Positions 47,749 to 58,514 are shown, counted from the first letter of the stretch. The stretch is 64,000 bases of DNA from Prochlorococcus marinus str. MIT 9401 (GCF_000760095.1 NZ_JNAR01000011.1:33303-97302), one strand, 5' to 3'. Numbers and translations are program-made. The notes: generated from the letters alone by a model not told the origin.

Positions 47749-48596
47749 TAAATACTACAACATGGATAGATGAATATCATAAAGGCTCAAGATTGGGCCT
47801 GAATGGGAGAATTCTAATTAAAAAAACCTCACAATATCAAGAAATTATTGTTATTGAAAATGATTATTATGGTAAAGCTTTAATGTTAGATGGTTGCTGG
47901 ATGACATCATATAAAGATGAGAAATACTATCATGAGTGTCTTGTGCATCCTGCATTAAGTAGCATTGACGAAAAATCTAATGTACTAATTATTGGCGGTG
48001 GTGACGGTGGTACTGTAAGAGAATGCGTTAAATATTCTCAAATATCAAAAATTGATCTAGTCGAAATTGATGAAGAGGTAATCAAAATATCTAAAAAATT
48101 TCTAAAAGAAATTGGAGGCGAAGCATGGAATGACAAAAGATTAGAAATACATGTTGATGATGGCGTTAAATGGGTAAAAAAAACAAAAGATAATTTTTAC
48201 GACGTTATATTTGTAGATTGTTCAGATCCCTCAGAATTTTCAAATTTATTATTTTCAGATTCTTTTTATAAAGAATGTAAAAGAATACTTTCACCAAAGG
48301 GGATATTAGCAACGCAAAGCGAATCTCCTGAATCCTTCAAAAATATTCACATAAATATTTTGAAAACCCTAAAAAATATATTTAAAGTTTCTGAAACTAT
48401 GTATTCCTTTGTGCCTCTATATCCAAGCGGGATTTGGAGTTGGACATTTGCTTCTTCAGAAAATCTAAATTTATCAAAGCAAAATTATGATGAAGTCGTA
48501 AAAATAGAAAAAGGGTGTGAAATTTGGAATTTAAATTTTCAAAATGCAGCATTCAAAATGATACCAAATAAAATTTTAAAAGAACTCAATTCATAG
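47745..48596 (+). CDS. speE: Spermidine synthase
   Basis: SpeE transfers an aminopropyl group from decarboxylated S-adenosylmethionine to putrescine. It is a 283-aa enzyme. The cofactor motif is LIIGGGDGGTVRECVKY, and WMTSYKDEKYYHECLVHPAL with its Tyr/His pair is diagnostic. The DLVEIDEEVI acidic loop and the catalytic Asp in FVDCSDPSEFSNLLFSD (DCSDP) are present. It overlaps mazG by 4 bases and is followed by speB after 1 base, making a polyamine pair. Confidence 0.95.
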   Translation: MINTTTWIDEYHKGSRLGLNGRILIKKTSQYQEIIVIENDYYGKALMLDGCWMTSYKDEKYYHECLVHPALSSIDEKSNVLIIGGGDGGTVRECVKYSQISKIDLVEIDEEVIKISKKFLKEIGGEAWNDKRLEIHVDDGVKWVKKTKDNFYDVIFVDCSDPSEFSNLLFSDSFYKECKRILSPKGILATQSESPESFKNIHINILKTLKNIFKVSETMYSFVPLYPSGIWSWTFASSENLNLSKQNYDEVVKIEKGCEIWNLNFQNAAFKMIPNKILKELNS

Positions 48597-48597
48597 A

Positions 48598-49479
48598 ATG
48601 ATAAAAAATTTATTTGATAACGAAAATGCAATTTATATGGGAGCAAAAAGAAGTCCTGAGAATTGCTCAATTGGTATATTTGGAGTTAATTATGACGGGA
48701 CATGTTCGTTTAAACCAGGAGCAAGATTTGGTCCAGAAGCAATTAGACAAGTCAGTACTTGTTTAGAAACATATTGTCCAAAAATAAAAAAAGACTTAGA
48801 GGATATTATGTATGTTGATTTTGGATCAATACTTATTGATAAAAATGACTCAAAGTCCGTTATTGAATCGGTTAAAACAGCAACAAATTATTTAATTAGT
48901 AAACACCTTAGTCCTATTATGCTTGGAGGCGAACACTCTATTACAAGAGGTGCTATTGAAGCATTAGTAAAAAAATATCCAGATTTGATATTGATTCAAC
49001 TTGATGCTCATGCAGATCTAAGAGAATCATATATAGGCAATAAACATAGTCATGCTTGTGCCATGAAAAGATGCTTAGAAGTTCTACCTGAAAAGAAAAT
49101 TTTGCAAATAGGAATAAGAAGTGGGACTAAGGAAGAATTTCACATTATGCATAACAACAAACAATTAGTTAACTTTTGTCCAGGCGGAAATGCACAAGAA
49201 TTAAAACAAGCTCTTCTACCATACGCTAAGTCTCCAATCTATTTAACAATAGATTTAGATTGGTTTGATCCCAGTTTATTAGCAGGGACAGGCACTCCAG
49301 AACCGGGAGGATTTTTTTGGAATGATTTTGAAGAAATACTGAAAACTTTAAAAGAATTTAGAATTGTAGCTTCAGATATTGTGGAATTATCTCCAGAAAT
49401 TGATAAAAGCGGAGTTAGTAGCATAGTTGCAGCCAAAGTACTAAGAAGCTTAATTTTGTCATTAGAAAATATGCAATAA
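48598..49479 (+). CDS. speB: Agmatinase
   Basis: It hydrolyses agmatine to putrescine plus urea; putrescine is the substrate of the neighbouring SpeE. This 293-aa ureohydrolase shows manganese-binding motifs: GGEHSITRGA, DAHADLRESYIGNKHSHACAM and the later IDLDWFDPSLLAGTGTPEPGG. The order and spacing match the arginase/agmatinase superfamily; agmatinase is favoured over arginase or formimidoglutamase because of the speE partnership, but substrate specificity is an inference. Ends about 50 bases before gcvT. Confidence 0.92.
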   Translation: MIKNLFDNENAIYMGAKRSPENCSIGIFGVNYDGTCSFKPGARFGPEAIRQVSTCLETYCPKIKKDLEDIMYVDFGSILIDKNDSKSVIESVKTATNYLISKHLSPIMLGGEHSITRGAIEALVKKYPDLILIQLDAHADLRESYIGNKHSHACAMKRCLEVLPEKKILQIGIRSGTKEEFHIMHNNKQLVNFCPGGNAQELKQALLPYAKSPIYLTIDLDWFDPSLLAGTGTPEPGGFFWNDFEEILKTLKEFRIVASDIVELSPEIDKSGVSSIVAAKVLRSLILSLENMQ

Positions 49480-49529
49480 AAAATTTCTAAACTACAGTGT
49501 AAAAATACTAAATACAAACTAAATATTTC

Positions 49530-50642
49530 ATGGGTTTGCTAAAAAGTCCTCTTTATTCAAAATATGTTGAATCCAATGCAAAATTAGTGGATTTTGCAGG
49601 TTGGGAAATGCCCATATCATTTTCAGGATTAATTAAAGAGCATGAATCAGTTAGATCTTCAGCAGGATTATTTGATATTTCTCACATGGGTGTGATATCT
49701 GTTAAAGGAATCAATCCAAAGGATTATATTCAAAAATTTTTTCCTACTAATTTATACTCCTTTTCTGAAGGTCAAGGGCTATATACAGTAATGCTAAATG
49801 ATAAAGGTGGAATTATAGATGATTTAATAATATATGACCTTGGTATACAAAAAAATGACATATCAGAATTATTGTTAATAGTTAATGCAAGTAGATATGA
49901 AAGAGATTTTCAGTGGATAAAAAATAATTTAAATATGTCTGAAATTTCGATAACAAACTTTAAAAAAGACAAAGTACTTTTAGCACTACAAGGAAAAAAC
50001 TCATTCGATTTATTTGAAGAATGGATTGAATCTTCCATCTCATATATCCCTAACTTTGGATGCGAATATAAAATTTTTGAACATATTTCGCCTGAAGAAA
50101 AAATTTTCGTTTCAAAGACAGGATATACAGGGGAAAATGGTCTAGAAATACTTTTATCTAAAAAAGCAGCAATTAATTTATGGGATTTCTCAATTTCCAA
50201 AAATGTTGAACCTTGTGGTTTAGGAGCTAGAGATACTCTTAGACTTGAAGCAGGCATGCATCTTTATGGTCAAGACATCAATGAAGAAACTTCTCCATAT
50301 GAAGCAGGGTTAGGCTGGCTAGTACATCTAGAAAATAATCACAAATTCTTTGGTAGGAGATTTCTTGAAGAGCAGTCAAGATTAGGTATTCAAAAAAAGT
50401 TAGTAGGTCTCTCTATAGAAGGTAAAGCGATAGGAAGAAAAGGTTGCGCAGTTCTTAAAGATGAAGAAAATATTGGCACTATCACAAGCGGCAGTTGGTC
50501 TCCAACTAAACAACAAGCTATAGCTTTTGCATACATCAATACTTCGCATGCCTTAATAAATAATGAAGTTGAAATATCAATAAGAGGCAAAAAATTCAAA
50601 GGGGTAATAACAAAGAGAGCGTTTTATAAAAAAAATTATTAA
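49530..50642 (+). CDS. gcvT: Glycine cleavage system T protein (aminomethyltransferase)
   Basis: GcvT transfers the methylene unit from the H-protein intermediate to tetrahydrofolate and releases ammonia. At 370 aa it is full length. Motifs are [28 protein letters not shown], the folate-binding region [36 protein letters not shown] and the C-terminal [21 protein letters not shown]. The gene is separate from gcvP-gcvH at 28.7-32.1 kb. It starts at ATG 49530 and aspS follows after 55 bases. Confidence 0.96.
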   Translation: MGLLKSPLYSKYVESNAKLVDFAGWEMPISFSGLIKEHESVRSSAGLFDISHMGVISVKGINPKDYIQKFFPTNLYSFSEGQGLYTVMLNDKGGIIDDLIIYDLGIQKNDISELLLIVNASRYERDFQWIKNNLNMSEISITNFKKDKVLLALQGKNSFDLFEEWIESSISYIPNFGCEYKIFEHISPEEKIFVSKTGYTGENGLEILLSKKAAINLWDFSISKNVEPCGLGARDTLRLEAGMHLYGQDINEETSPYEAGLGWLVHLENNHKFFGRRFLEEQSRLGIQKKLVGLSIEGKAIGRKGCAVLKDEENIGTITSGSWSPTKQQAIAFAYINTSHALINNEVEISIRGKKFKGVITKRAFYKKNY

Positions 50643-50697
50643 CTAAATTTACCCTTAAAGAATTATTATAAGTTATTGATAAATAAATCATACTTAG

Positions 50698-52494
50698 ATG
50701 AGAAACAAAATTTGCAAAGAACTCAATAATACAGATATTGGTAAATTAGTTAATTTATGCGGATGGGTAGATAGAAGAAGAGATCATGGTGGTGTAATTT
50801 TTATTGATTTAAGAGACCATAGTGGATTTCTACAAATAACAATTAACCCCGATGATGGTGCAGATCTATTTAAACAAGCAGAAACTCTAAGAAATGAAAC
50901 AGTAATAATGGTTAGCGGAATTATTAATGAAAGGCCCAAAGATTCCATAAATACAAATTTAAGTACTGGAGAGTTAGAGCTTAAGGTTAAAGATTTGCAA
51001 GTTCTCAACCAAATTAAAAACAACTTACCTTTTCCAGTTTCTATACATGATTATGAAAATACAAAAGAAGAACTCAGATTAAAATATAGATACCTTGATT
51101 TAAGAAGGGGAAAATTACTAGAAAATTTAAAAACAAGACATAAGATTATTAAGGTTGCTAGAGAATTTCTTGATAATCTTGGATTTACAGAAGTAGAGAC
51201 CCCATTACTTACAAAGTCAACTCCTGAAGGCGCTCGCGATTTTCTTGTTCCTGCACGTCTTTCAAATGGAGAATTTTTTGCTTTACCTCAATCCCCACAA
51301 CTATTTAAACAACTTTTAATGGTTGGGGGCTTAGATAAATATTATCAAATCGCAAAATGTTTCCGTGATGAAGATTTAAGGGCAGATAGACAGCCAGAGT
51401 TTACTCAACTAGATATTGAGATGAGCTTTATTAGTGAAGAAGAAATAATTTCTTTTAATGAAAGTCTCATAAAAAAAATATGGAAAGAAGTATTAAATAT
51501 TAATTTTGATAATCCTTTTCCAAAAATGTCATGGCAGGCAGCAATGGATAATTACGGCACTGATAGACCAGATACTAGATATCAAATGTTATTAAAAGAT
51601 TTAGGAGGAGTATTAGGTAATATTGGATTTAATATTTTCACTAAAGCAATTAAGTCTGGAGGTTATATAAAATCCATAACAGTCAAAGGAGGTAATTCAA
51701 GTATTAGCAACGTAAGAATTAAACCAGGAGGTGATATCTTCCAAGTAGCTCAAGATGCAGGAGCTGGTGGCTTGGCCTTTATAAGGGTGAAAGGAGATGA
51801 GCTTGAGACTATTGGGGCAATTAAAAATAATTTAAGTGAAGAGCACATAGCTGATATTTTAAAAATCACAGAAGCAAAAGATGGAGACTTAATCCTCTTA
51901 GGAGCTGGAGATAAACAAATTGTCAATCAGTCATTAGATAGGGTTAGACAATATATTGCAAAAGACTTAGATCTTATTGATAAAAGTAAATGGAATTTCT
52001 TGTGGGTAACTGACTTCCCAATGTTTGAGAGAAATGAAGATGAAAATAGATATGAAGCTCTACATCATCCTTTTTGTTCTCCAAAAAATATTAAATCTAA
52101 AGATTCTGAAAACTTGAAAAAAGAAATTGAGAGCTCTACAGCAAATGCTTATGACTTAGTTCTCAATGGATTGGAATTAGGAGGTGGCTCTTTACGTATT
52201 CATGAAGCGAACTTACAAAGAGAGGTCCTGAAAACGGTTGGACTTACTGATAAAGAGATTGATGAAAAATTTGGATTTTTAATAGAAGCCTTAGAAATGG
52301 GGGCTCCTCCTCATGGTGGAATAGCGTTCGGATTGGATCGTATCACCATGCTGATCATTGGTGCAGATTCAATTAGAGAAACCATTGCTTTTCCAAAAAA
52401 TCAACAAGCAAAATGTCTTCTCACAAATGCACCTTCAAATGTCTCTGAATCACAATTAAAAGAATTAGATATTGAAATAACAATTGATGAATAA
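50698..52494 (+). CDS. aspS: Aspartyl-tRNA synthetase
   Basis: A class IIb enzyme of 598 aa, the bacterial length with a GAD insertion domain at about residues 290-410. The OB-fold anticodon-binding domain starts with [26 protein letters not shown]. Motif 2 is [23 protein letters not shown], and motif 3 is [11 protein letters not shown] near the C terminus. In cyanobacteria AspRS may also mischarge tRNA-Asn as part of the amidotransferase route; sequence alone does not settle it. Co-oriented with gcvT and pyrG. Confidence 0.97.
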   Translation: MRNKICKELNNTDIGKLVNLCGWVDRRRDHGGVIFIDLRDHSGFLQITINPDDGADLFKQAETLRNETVIMVSGIINERPKDSINTNLSTGELELKVKDLQVLNQIKNNLPFPVSIHDYENTKEELRLKYRYLDLRRGKLLENLKTRHKIIKVAREFLDNLGFTEVETPLLTKSTPEGARDFLVPARLSNGEFFALPQSPQLFKQLLMVGGLDKYYQIAKCFRDEDLRADRQPEFTQLDIEMSFISEEEIISFNESLIKKIWKEVLNINFDNPFPKMSWQAAMDNYGTDRPDTRYQMLLKDLGGVLGNIGFNIFTKAIKSGGYIKSITVKGGNSSISNVRIKPGGDIFQVAQDAGAGGLAFIRVKGDELETIGAIKNNLSEEHIADILKITEAKDGDLILLGAGDKQIVNQSLDRVRQYIAKDLDLIDKSKWNFLWVTDFPMFERNEDENRYEALHHPFCSPKNIKSKDSENLKKEIESSTANAYDLVLNGLELGGGSLRIHEANLQREVLKTVGLTDKEIDEKFGFLIEALEMGAPPHGGIAFGLDRITMLIIGADSIRETIAFPKNQQAKCLLTNAPSNVSESQLKELDIEITIDE

Positions 52495-52540
52495 GAATAT
52501 ATATGGATGTTCTAAAAATTTTTTGTTTAAATAAAATATA

Positions 52541-52550
52541 AGGAGGCTGT
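52541..52550 (+). promoter_or_regulatory. Strong Shine-Dalgarno-like GGAGG in the pyrG leader, unusually far from the start
   Basis: AGGAGG lies at 52541-52546, 23 bases before the pyrG ATG at 52570, too far for a normal ribosome-binding site. Two bases after it GTG CTT AAT TAA would encode only three residues. It may be chance, a leader element or a sign of an upstream start that does not exist in frame. Strong SDs are scarce here, so it stands out. Confidence 0.3.
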
Positions 52551-52569
52551 GCTTAATTAAAAATATTTA

Positions 52570-54180
52570 ATGTCAAAATTTGTTTTTGTCACTGGAGGAG
52601 TTGTTTCTAGCATTGGTAAAGGAATTGTAGCTGCGAGCTTAGGCAGATTATTAAAGTCTAGAGGATATAGTGTTTCAATATTAAAACTAGATCCATATCT
52701 AAATGTTGATCCAGGCACAATGAGCCCCTTCCAACATGGAGAAGTATTTGTAACCGAAGATGGAGCTGAAACAGACCTAGATTTAGGTCATTATGAAAGA
52801 TTTACTGATACTGCAATGACTAGATTAAACAGTGTAACTACAGGTTCTATTTATCAAGCAGTCATCAACAAAGAAAGAAGAGGTAACTATAACGGTGGAA
52901 CTGTTCAAGTAATCCCTCACATAACTGGAGAAATAAGAGAAAGAATCCATCGAGTAGCCGCCAACAGCAATGCAGATATTATTATTACTGAAATTGGTGG
53001 AACAGTTGGTGATATTGAATCTCTACCTTTTTTAGAAGCAATAAGAGAATTCAAAAATGATGTTAATAAAAATGATGTTGCATACATACACGTAACATTA
53101 CTTCCTTTCATCAAAACCTCTGGCGAAATCAAAACTAAGCCAACTCAGCATTCAGTAAAAGAATTAAGATCAATTGGAATTCAGCCAGATTTACTTGTTT
53201 GCCGAAGTGATAAATCAATAAATGAAAGTCTTAAAAAAAAGCTTAGTGGATTTTGCGGTGTCAATATTAACTCTGTAATTGAAGCATTAGACGCAGATAG
53301 TATTTATTCTGTACCTCTTTCTTTAAAAAAAGAAGGTTTATGTAAAGAAACCCTAAAATATCTAGAACTTGAAGATAAAAAATGTGATTTAAAAAATTGG
53401 GAAGAACTAATTCACAATCTAAGAAATCCTGGAGCTCCAATAAAAGTTGCTCTCGTAGGAAAATACATTGAACTTGGAGATGCATATTTATCGGTTGTTG
53501 AAGCTTTAAGGCATGCGTGCATTGAAAATAAGGCTTTATTAGATTTACATTGGGTAAGCGCTGAAATGATAGAAAAAAATTCAGCAGAAACTTACTTAAA
53601 TGAAGTTGATGCAATTGTGGTACCTGGAGGATTTGGCAATAGAGGAGTCAATGGAAAAATTTCGGCTATAAAATTTGCAAGGGAAAATAAAATTCCCTTT
53701 TTAGGTCTTTGCCTTGGTATGCAATGTGCAGTTATAGAGTGGGCAAGGAATGTGGCTAATCTTCCAGATGCATCTAGTTCAGAACTAGATCCAAATACTC
53801 CGAATCCAGTGATACATTTATTACCAGAACAGGAAGATGTCGTTGATTTAGGTGGGACAATGAGACTTGGAGTTTATCCATGTAGATTGACAAATAATAC
53901 AACTGGAAAAAACTTGTATGATGAAGATGTCATTTATGAGAGGCATCGACATAGATACGAATTTAATAATTACTACAAACAAAGTTTTTTAAATTCCGGA
54001 TACAAAATTAGTGGTACATCACCAGATGGCAGATTAGTTGAGTTAATTGAATTAGAAAATCATCCTTACTTCTTGGCATGTCAATATCATCCTGAGTTTT
54101 TATCAAGACCTGGCAAACCTCATCCTTTATTTAAAGGTTTAATAAAAGCCTCTCAAGAAAAGTTAACCAAATCAAATTAA
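52570..54180 (+). CDS. pyrG: CTP synthase
   Basis: PyrG converts UTP to CTP with glutamine. At 536 aa it has both domains. The synthetase domain starts [19 protein letters not shown], with [38 protein letters not shown] and [17 protein letters not shown]. The class I glutaminase domain has the catalytic Cys in [19 protein letters not shown] and the His/Glu pair in [10 protein letters not shown]. Starts at ATG 52570. queE begins after 26 bases. Confidence 0.98.
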   Translation: MSKFVFVTGGVVSSIGKGIVAASLGRLLKSRGYSVSILKLDPYLNVDPGTMSPFQHGEVFVTEDGAETDLDLGHYERFTDTAMTRLNSVTTGSIYQAVINKERRGNYNGGTVQVIPHITGEIRERIHRVAANSNADIIITEIGGTVGDIESLPFLEAIREFKNDVNKNDVAYIHVTLLPFIKTSGEIKTKPTQHSVKELRSIGIQPDLLVCRSDKSINESLKKKLSGFCGVNINSVIEALDADSIYSVPLSLKKEGLCKETLKYLELEDKKCDLKNWEELIHNLRNPGAPIKVALVGKYIELGDAYLSVVEALRHACIENKALLDLHWVSAEMIEKNSAETYLNEVDAIVVPGGFGNRGVNGKISAIKFARENKIPFLGLCLGMQCAVIEWARNVANLPDASSSELDPNTPNPVIHLLPEQEDVVDLGGTMRLGVYPCRLTNNTTGKNLYDEDVIYERHRHRYEFNNYYKQSFLNSGYKISGTSPDGRLVELIELENHPYFLACQYHPEFLSRPGKPHPLFKGLIKASQEKLTKSN

Positions 54181-54206
54181 TATTCTTTGTTTTTTTGAAT
54201 GAAAAA

Positions 54207-54878
54207 ATGACAAATTTTTTGCCCTTAGTCGAACAATTTCATTCATTACAAGGTGAAGGCTATCACGCCGGAAAAAGTGCTTATTTTGTGAGATTAGCTG
54301 GTTGTAAAGTTGGATGTTCTTGGTGCGATACCAAGAATTCATGGGATGAAAAAAAATATCCCCTTACATCAATTGAAAACATAATAGATCGCATAAACAT
54401 TGCTAGAGGTAAAGGGGCATCTTTTTGCGTAATTACAGGTGGAGAACCTTTACAACATAACTTGGATAATTTTTGCAAAGCCATAAAAAAAACGACGCTT
54501 GGAGAAGAACAAACCTCAATGAAAATTCATATTGAGACAAGTGGAGTTAATTCGATATCAGGAAGTTATGACTGGATTACTTTATCTCCTAAAAGACACT
54601 CACCTCCAAAAAATTATTTTTTAAAAAACTGTAATGAAATCAAAATAATCATAAATGAAATAGAAGATATTGAATTTGCTATTCAAATAAAAAAAGAAAC
54701 TGTAAAACAATATCAACTCTCTAAAAGCGAAGATAACTTAAAAAAAGAAAATAAAATTTTTTATTTACAGCCCGCATGGAACAATGCGAATGGTTTTTCT
54801 CTTGCTATTGATTTCGTAAAAAATAATCCAGATTGGAAATTGAGCCTTCAAACTCACAAATACTTAAAAATTAACTGA
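54207..54878 (+). CDS. queE: 7-carboxy-7-deazaguanine synthase
   Basis: QueE is a radical SAM enzyme that makes 7-carboxy-7-deazaguanine, en route to preQ0 and queuosine. At 223 aa from ATG 54207 the iron-sulfur motif is Cx3Cx2C: Cys33, Cys37 and Cys40 in AGCKVGCSWCDTKNSWD. FHSLQGEGYHAGKSAYFVRL is the conserved N-terminal part and VITGGEPLQH the SAM-contacting strand. An in-frame TTG at 54195 would add four residues but is less likely. queC follows after 6 bases. Confidence 0.95.
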   Translation: MTNFLPLVEQFHSLQGEGYHAGKSAYFVRLAGCKVGCSWCDTKNSWDEKKYPLTSIENIIDRINIARGKGASFCVITGGEPLQHNLDNFCKAIKKTTLGEEQTSMKIHIETSGVNSISGSYDWITLSPKRHSPPKNYFLKNCNEIKIIINEIEDIEFAIQIKKETVKQYQLSKSEDNLKKENKIFYLQPAWNNANGFSLAIDFVKNNPDWKLSLQTHKYLKIN

Positions 54879-54884
54879 AATCAT

Positions 54885-55559
54885 ATGTTTCTTAAAAATA
54901 AATCGATAGTAGTTTTATTATCCGGAGGTTTAGATTCTTCTACAGTTACTGGTATCGCAAAAAAATCCGAAGCTAAAATTTTTGGCCTTTCATTTGACTA
55001 CGGTCAACGTCATAAAAAAGAATTAAATTCTGCATCAATAATTGCAAAACACTTTGATATCGAAGAATTTAAAATCATTAAGCTTGACTTATCTTTATGG
55101 GGAGGTTCTTCATTAACTGATACTCAAAAAAAAATTCCTAAAGAAGGATTGCAAACTAATAAAATCCCTAATACTTATGTTCCTGGGAGAAATACCATAT
55201 TTATTTCCGTTGCACTAAGTTATGCTGAAGCAATAGATGCTGATTTTATAGGATTAGGAGTTAATGCACTAGATTATTCGGGTTATCCAGATTGCAGACC
55301 TGACTACATTAAAAAATTTCAAGAATTAGCAGATTTAGCCAATAAAAGAGGAAGAGAAAATAATCCAATAAAACTTTGGACACCACTATTAGATTTAAAT
55401 AAGGAGGAAATTATTCAATTAGCTTTTGCTAATCATGTCCCTTTAGATAAAACATGGAGTTGTTATTCGGGTAATTCAAAACCATGCGGTAAGTGTGATA
55501 GCTGCAGAATTAGAAATACCGCTTATGAAAAATGGCTTAATAACAATAATAAAAGATGA
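54885..55559 (+). CDS. queC: 7-cyano-7-deazaguanine synthase
   Basis: QueC converts 7-carboxy-7-deazaguanine to preQ0 using ATP and ammonia. The 224-aa protein has the PP-loop LSGGLDSS at residues 12-19, the LSFDYGQRHKKEL segment, VPGRNTIFISVALSYAEA and the C-terminal zinc site CYSGNSKPCGKCDSC. It directly follows queE and its stop overlaps the pabB start by 4 bases (ATGA). GTP cyclohydrolase and QueD, needed earlier, are not in this window. Confidence 0.97.
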   Translation: MFLKNKSIVVLLSGGLDSSTVTGIAKKSEAKIFGLSFDYGQRHKKELNSASIIAKHFDIEEFKIIKLDLSLWGGSSLTDTQKKIPKEGLQTNKIPNTYVPGRNTIFISVALSYAEAIDADFIGLGVNALDYSGYPDCRPDYIKKFQELADLANKRGRENNPIKLWTPLLDLNKEEIIQLAFANHVPLDKTWSCYSGNSKPCGKCDSCRIRNTAYEKWLNNNNKR

Positions 55560-56872
55560 AAATAAAAAAAATAATTCTAGAAAAATGGATAGATCCAGCA
55601 CTAATTACGCATGATCTAACAAAAAAATTCGGAGATAAAGGCTTAGCTTGGTTAGACAGTGATGGCAAAGAAAATGGGGAATGGTCAATAATAGGAATTA
55701 AGCCTAAAAAAATAATCCAATCAAGAGATATCAATAACTTAGACAAAACTAATAATCCATTTAACAATTTAAAAAATATTGAAAAAGGATTCTGGATCGG
55801 ATGGTTAAGTTATGAAGCAGGAGTTTACATCGAACCAAAAAACCCATGGCGAAAATCTAGTATGGCAACTTTATGGATTGCATCATATGATCCAATCATT
55901 AAATGTAATCTAATAAAAAAAGAAATAATTATCGAAGGCACAAACTCATCTGAACTGATGAATTATAAAAACATAATCAACAATATAAAAAATATTGAGG
56001 AAGAAAATATTATTGAAACAAATTTAAATTTTGATTTTTCAAAAATAAATTTGGACGAAATGGCTGAAAAATTTCAGAAAAATATTTTAAAATTGAAAAA
56101 ATTAATATCCCTAGGGGATATATTTCAAGCAAACCTAACAACTAAATGCGAAATTGAATCTTCTGAAGACTATAATCCTCTAGATATTTATTTGAAAATA
56201 AGAAAAAAATTAAGAGCTCCCTTTGGAGGAATAATAATAAATAATGATATTTATAAAGAGGCTGTATTATCTACCTCGCCAGAAAGATTTATAAAAATAG
56301 ATAATAAAAATTTTGTAGAATCAAGACCTATCAAAGGAACTAGATCCAGAGATAAAGATGTAAATCAAGACGCACTTAATGCTATTGATTTAATAACGAA
56401 CGAAAAAGATAGAGCCGAAAATATTATGATTGTTGACCTAATAAGAAATGATTTAAGTAAAGTTTGCGAAACAGGAAGTATTATGGTGCCAGAAATATTA
56501 AAACTTGAAAGTTTCTTAAAAGTTCATCATCTAACTTCAGTAATCAGAGGCAAATTAAAAAAAGACAAGAACTGGATTGATTTACTAAAAGCTTGTTGGC
56601 CAGGGGGGTCTATAACTGGTGCACCTAAATTAAGATCATGTCAGAGACTTTTTGAATTAGAAGAATTTGAACGCGGACCATACTGTGGCTCATTTTTGAA
56701 GCTTGACTGGAATGGAGAGTTTGACAGCAATATACTAATAAGATCATTTTTCATTAAAGACAAAAAAATCAATATATATGCTGGTTGCGGAATAGTTGTA
56801 GACTCAAACCCTGAAGAGGAAACTGATGAGCTCAAGTGGAAACTTTTACCTTTAATTGATTCACTAAAATGA
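55556..56872 (+). CDS. pabB: Aminodeoxychorismate synthase component I
   Basis: PabB makes 4-amino-4-deoxychorismate from chorismate, using ammonia from PabA, for p-aminobenzoate and folate. It is 438 aa. The chorismate-binding domain carries P-I-K-G-T at residues 258-262; the Lys is the PabB hallmark (TrpE has Ala here). ATENIMIVDLIRNDLSKV-type (RAENIMIVDLIRNDLSKVCE) and PGGSITGAPKLRSCQRLFELE follow. The N terminus is more divergent. No pabA lies adjacent. It overlaps queC upstream and pabC downstream by 4 bases each. Confidence 0.93.
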   Translation: MKIKKIILEKWIDPALITHDLTKKFGDKGLAWLDSDGKENGEWSIIGIKPKKIIQSRDINNLDKTNNPFNNLKNIEKGFWIGWLSYEAGVYIEPKNPWRKSSMATLWIASYDPIIKCNLIKKEIIIEGTNSSELMNYKNIINNIKNIEEENIIETNLNFDFSKINLDEMAEKFQKNILKLKKLISLGDIFQANLTTKCEIESSEDYNPLDIYLKIRKKLRAPFGGIIINNDIYKEAVLSTSPERFIKIDNKNFVESRPIKGTRSRDKDVNQDALNAIDLITNEKDRAENIMIVDLIRNDLSKVCETGSIMVPEILKLESFLKVHHLTSVIRGKLKKDKNWIDLLKACWPGGSITGAPKLRSCQRLFELEEFERGPYCGSFLKLDWNGEFDSNILIRSFFIKDKKINIYAGCGIVVDSNPEEETDELKWKLLPLIDSLK

Positions 56873-57696
56873 TTGAAAAATGTGGCTGGCACAAGGATCA
56901 ATGGTTGGATATTGATAGAATATTTATTGCTGCTAATAATAGAGGATTAAAATTTGCTGATGGTATATTTGAAACAATTTTGATTAAAGAAAATAAACCT
57001 ATTCTTTTTGATGAACATCTGAAAAGATTAGAAAAAAGTAGCAAGATTTTAAATATTAATCTCAAAATAAATAAATTAACTTTGAGACAACTTATTCACG
57101 ATGGAATTAAAAAGTTATCGCTTAAAAATGATCAATTTGCTTCAGTGAGAATAAACTATAGTCGAGGAACTAATGAAGGTCGAACACTAAAAATTGATAG
57201 CACTTCAGAGACAAAAGATTTGGATAATTTATGGCTTGAGTTCTATAGAATCAAACCAAATTTTAATCCGATAAGCGTTTGCATCAGTCAAACAGAAAAA
57301 ATAAATGAATTCAGTCTTATAAGTAAATGCAAAACATTTTCATATAATCAGGCAATACAAGTTTTGACAGAAGCTAATGAAAAATCATTTGATGATTCTA
57401 TCCTTTTGAATACATCAGGTGAACTTTGTTGTGGAAGTACATTTAATCTTCTAATTAAAAGAAATAATCAATGGATAACTCCTAGAAAAGATAGCGGCTG
57501 TTTAGAAGGGATTATGGTTTCTAAAGCTTTAAAAATGAAAATTGTAAAAGAAAAATTAATTCGTCCAGAATTTCAAAATGATGACATAATAGTTGCAATT
57601 AATAGCTTATCTTGCAGACAAATTAATCAAGTTAATAATTTAAAGCTTAAAAGTAAATTCGATCCAATTTACTTTTGGGATTTATTATATAGTTGA
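56869..57696 (+). CDS. pabC: Aminodeoxychorismate lyase / class IV PLP aminotransferase
   Basis: PabC cleaves aminodeoxychorismate to p-aminobenzoate and pyruvate. The 275-aa fold-type-IV PLP protein shows GLKFADGIFETILIK near residue 25, the PLP-Lys in CKTFSYNQAIQV, the LLNTSGELCCGSTFNLLI segment and CLEGIMVSKALK near residue 214. Operon position after pabB supports PabC over other class IV aminotransferases (for example branched-chain or D-amino-acid). Its 3' end overlaps convergent cobA by 28 bases. Confidence 0.85.
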   Translation: MIEKCGWHKDQWLDIDRIFIAANNRGLKFADGIFETILIKENKPILFDEHLKRLEKSSKILNINLKINKLTLRQLIHDGIKKLSLKNDQFASVRINYSRGTNEGRTLKIDSTSETKDLDNLWLEFYRIKPNFNPISVCISQTEKINEFSLISKCKTFSYNQAIQVLTEANEKSFDDSILLNTSGELCCGSTFNLLIKRNNQWITPRKDSGCLEGIMVSKALKMKIVKEKLIRPEFQNDDIIVAINSLSCRQINQVNNLKLKSKFDPIYFWDLLYS

Positions 57697-58484
57697 ACTT
57701 TATTAATATCTGGTAAATATACATCTGATACTTTAGTTATATTATTATTAACCTTAAATTTAACAATTTTTCCAATAATGATAATTGATGGAGCTAAAAA
57801 TTCTTTATCTTTGATTTTATCTGGAAGATTATCCAATTTCTCGATAAAACATTTTTGATTTTTTAAAGTAGCTTCTTGAATAACAGCGCATTTAGTACTC
57901 TTATCTAAACCACCTAGAATTAATTCTTCCACAATAAATTCAATATTTTTTATACCCATAAAAATTACTAAGCTATCTGATGATTTAGCTAAATCCCTCC
58001 AATTCACTGTCTTTTTTTGCTTATCTACACGCTCATGTCCAGTGACGAAAGTTACGGAACTCGCAGCATCTCTATGAGTAAGTGGAATTCCAAAATATGT
58101 GGGAGCAGCTATACCAGAAGTAATCCCTGGCACTATTTCAACTGAAACTCCATTTTCTTCTAAAAACGATACTTCTTCACCGCCTCGAGAAAAAACAAAA
58201 GGATCTCCCCCTTTAAGTCTTACAACATTTTTGCCTTCTTTTGCCAATTTCAAAATAAGAGCATTGGTTTCAGCCTGAGGTACAGAACACTTCCCCGCTC
58301 TTTTACCTACATGGAAAATTTCTGTAGTTTTTCCTGCCTCTTTTGTTATTTCATCCGGTATTAAAGCATCATGAACTAATGCATCACAAGTTTTTATTAG
58401 GCGTAAAGCTTTTAGAGTTAAAAGCTCAGGGTCGCCAGGACCTGCTCCAACTAAATAAACAATGCCGGGCACAATAATCTCCAT
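57669..58484 (-). CDS. cobA: Uroporphyrinogen-III C-methyltransferase
   Basis: CobA (SUMT) methylates uroporphyrinogen III at C2 and C7 to precorrin-2, the branch point to siroheme and cobalamin. The 271-aa SAM methyltransferase has VYLVGAGPGDPELLTLKALRL near residue 10, VRLKGGDPFVFSRGGEE, VPGITSGIAAPTYFGIPLTHR and a C-terminal VIQEATLKNQ segment. I choose ATG 58484; a TTG at 58490 is in frame upstream. It is divergent from the MFS gene. Precorrin-2 is also the start of the route in which CobH (3.9 kb) acts. Confidence 0.95.
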   Translation of the reverse strand: MEIIVPGIVYLVGAGPGDPELLTLKALRLIKTCDALVHDALIPDEITKEAGKTTEIFHVGKRAGKCSVPQAETNALILKLAKEGKNVVRLKGGDPFVFSRGGEEVSFLEENGVSVEIVPGITSGIAAPTYFGIPLTHRDAASSVTFVTGHERVDKQKKTVNWRDLAKSSDSLVIFMGIKNIEFIVEELILGGLDKSTKCAVIQEATLKNQKCFIEKLDNLPDKIKDKEFLAPSIIIIGKIVKFKVNNNITKVSDVYLPDINKVQLYNKSQK

Positions 58485-58514
58485 TAACAAGTATGGTAGT
58501 AGAAGTTAATAGAA

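Noticed and set aside
49480..49529. Glycine riboswitch upstream of gcvT
   Set aside because: The gap to speB is only 50 bases, too short for a tandem glycine aptamer, and no conserved core is visible; the 44-base gap before gcvP is likewise too short.
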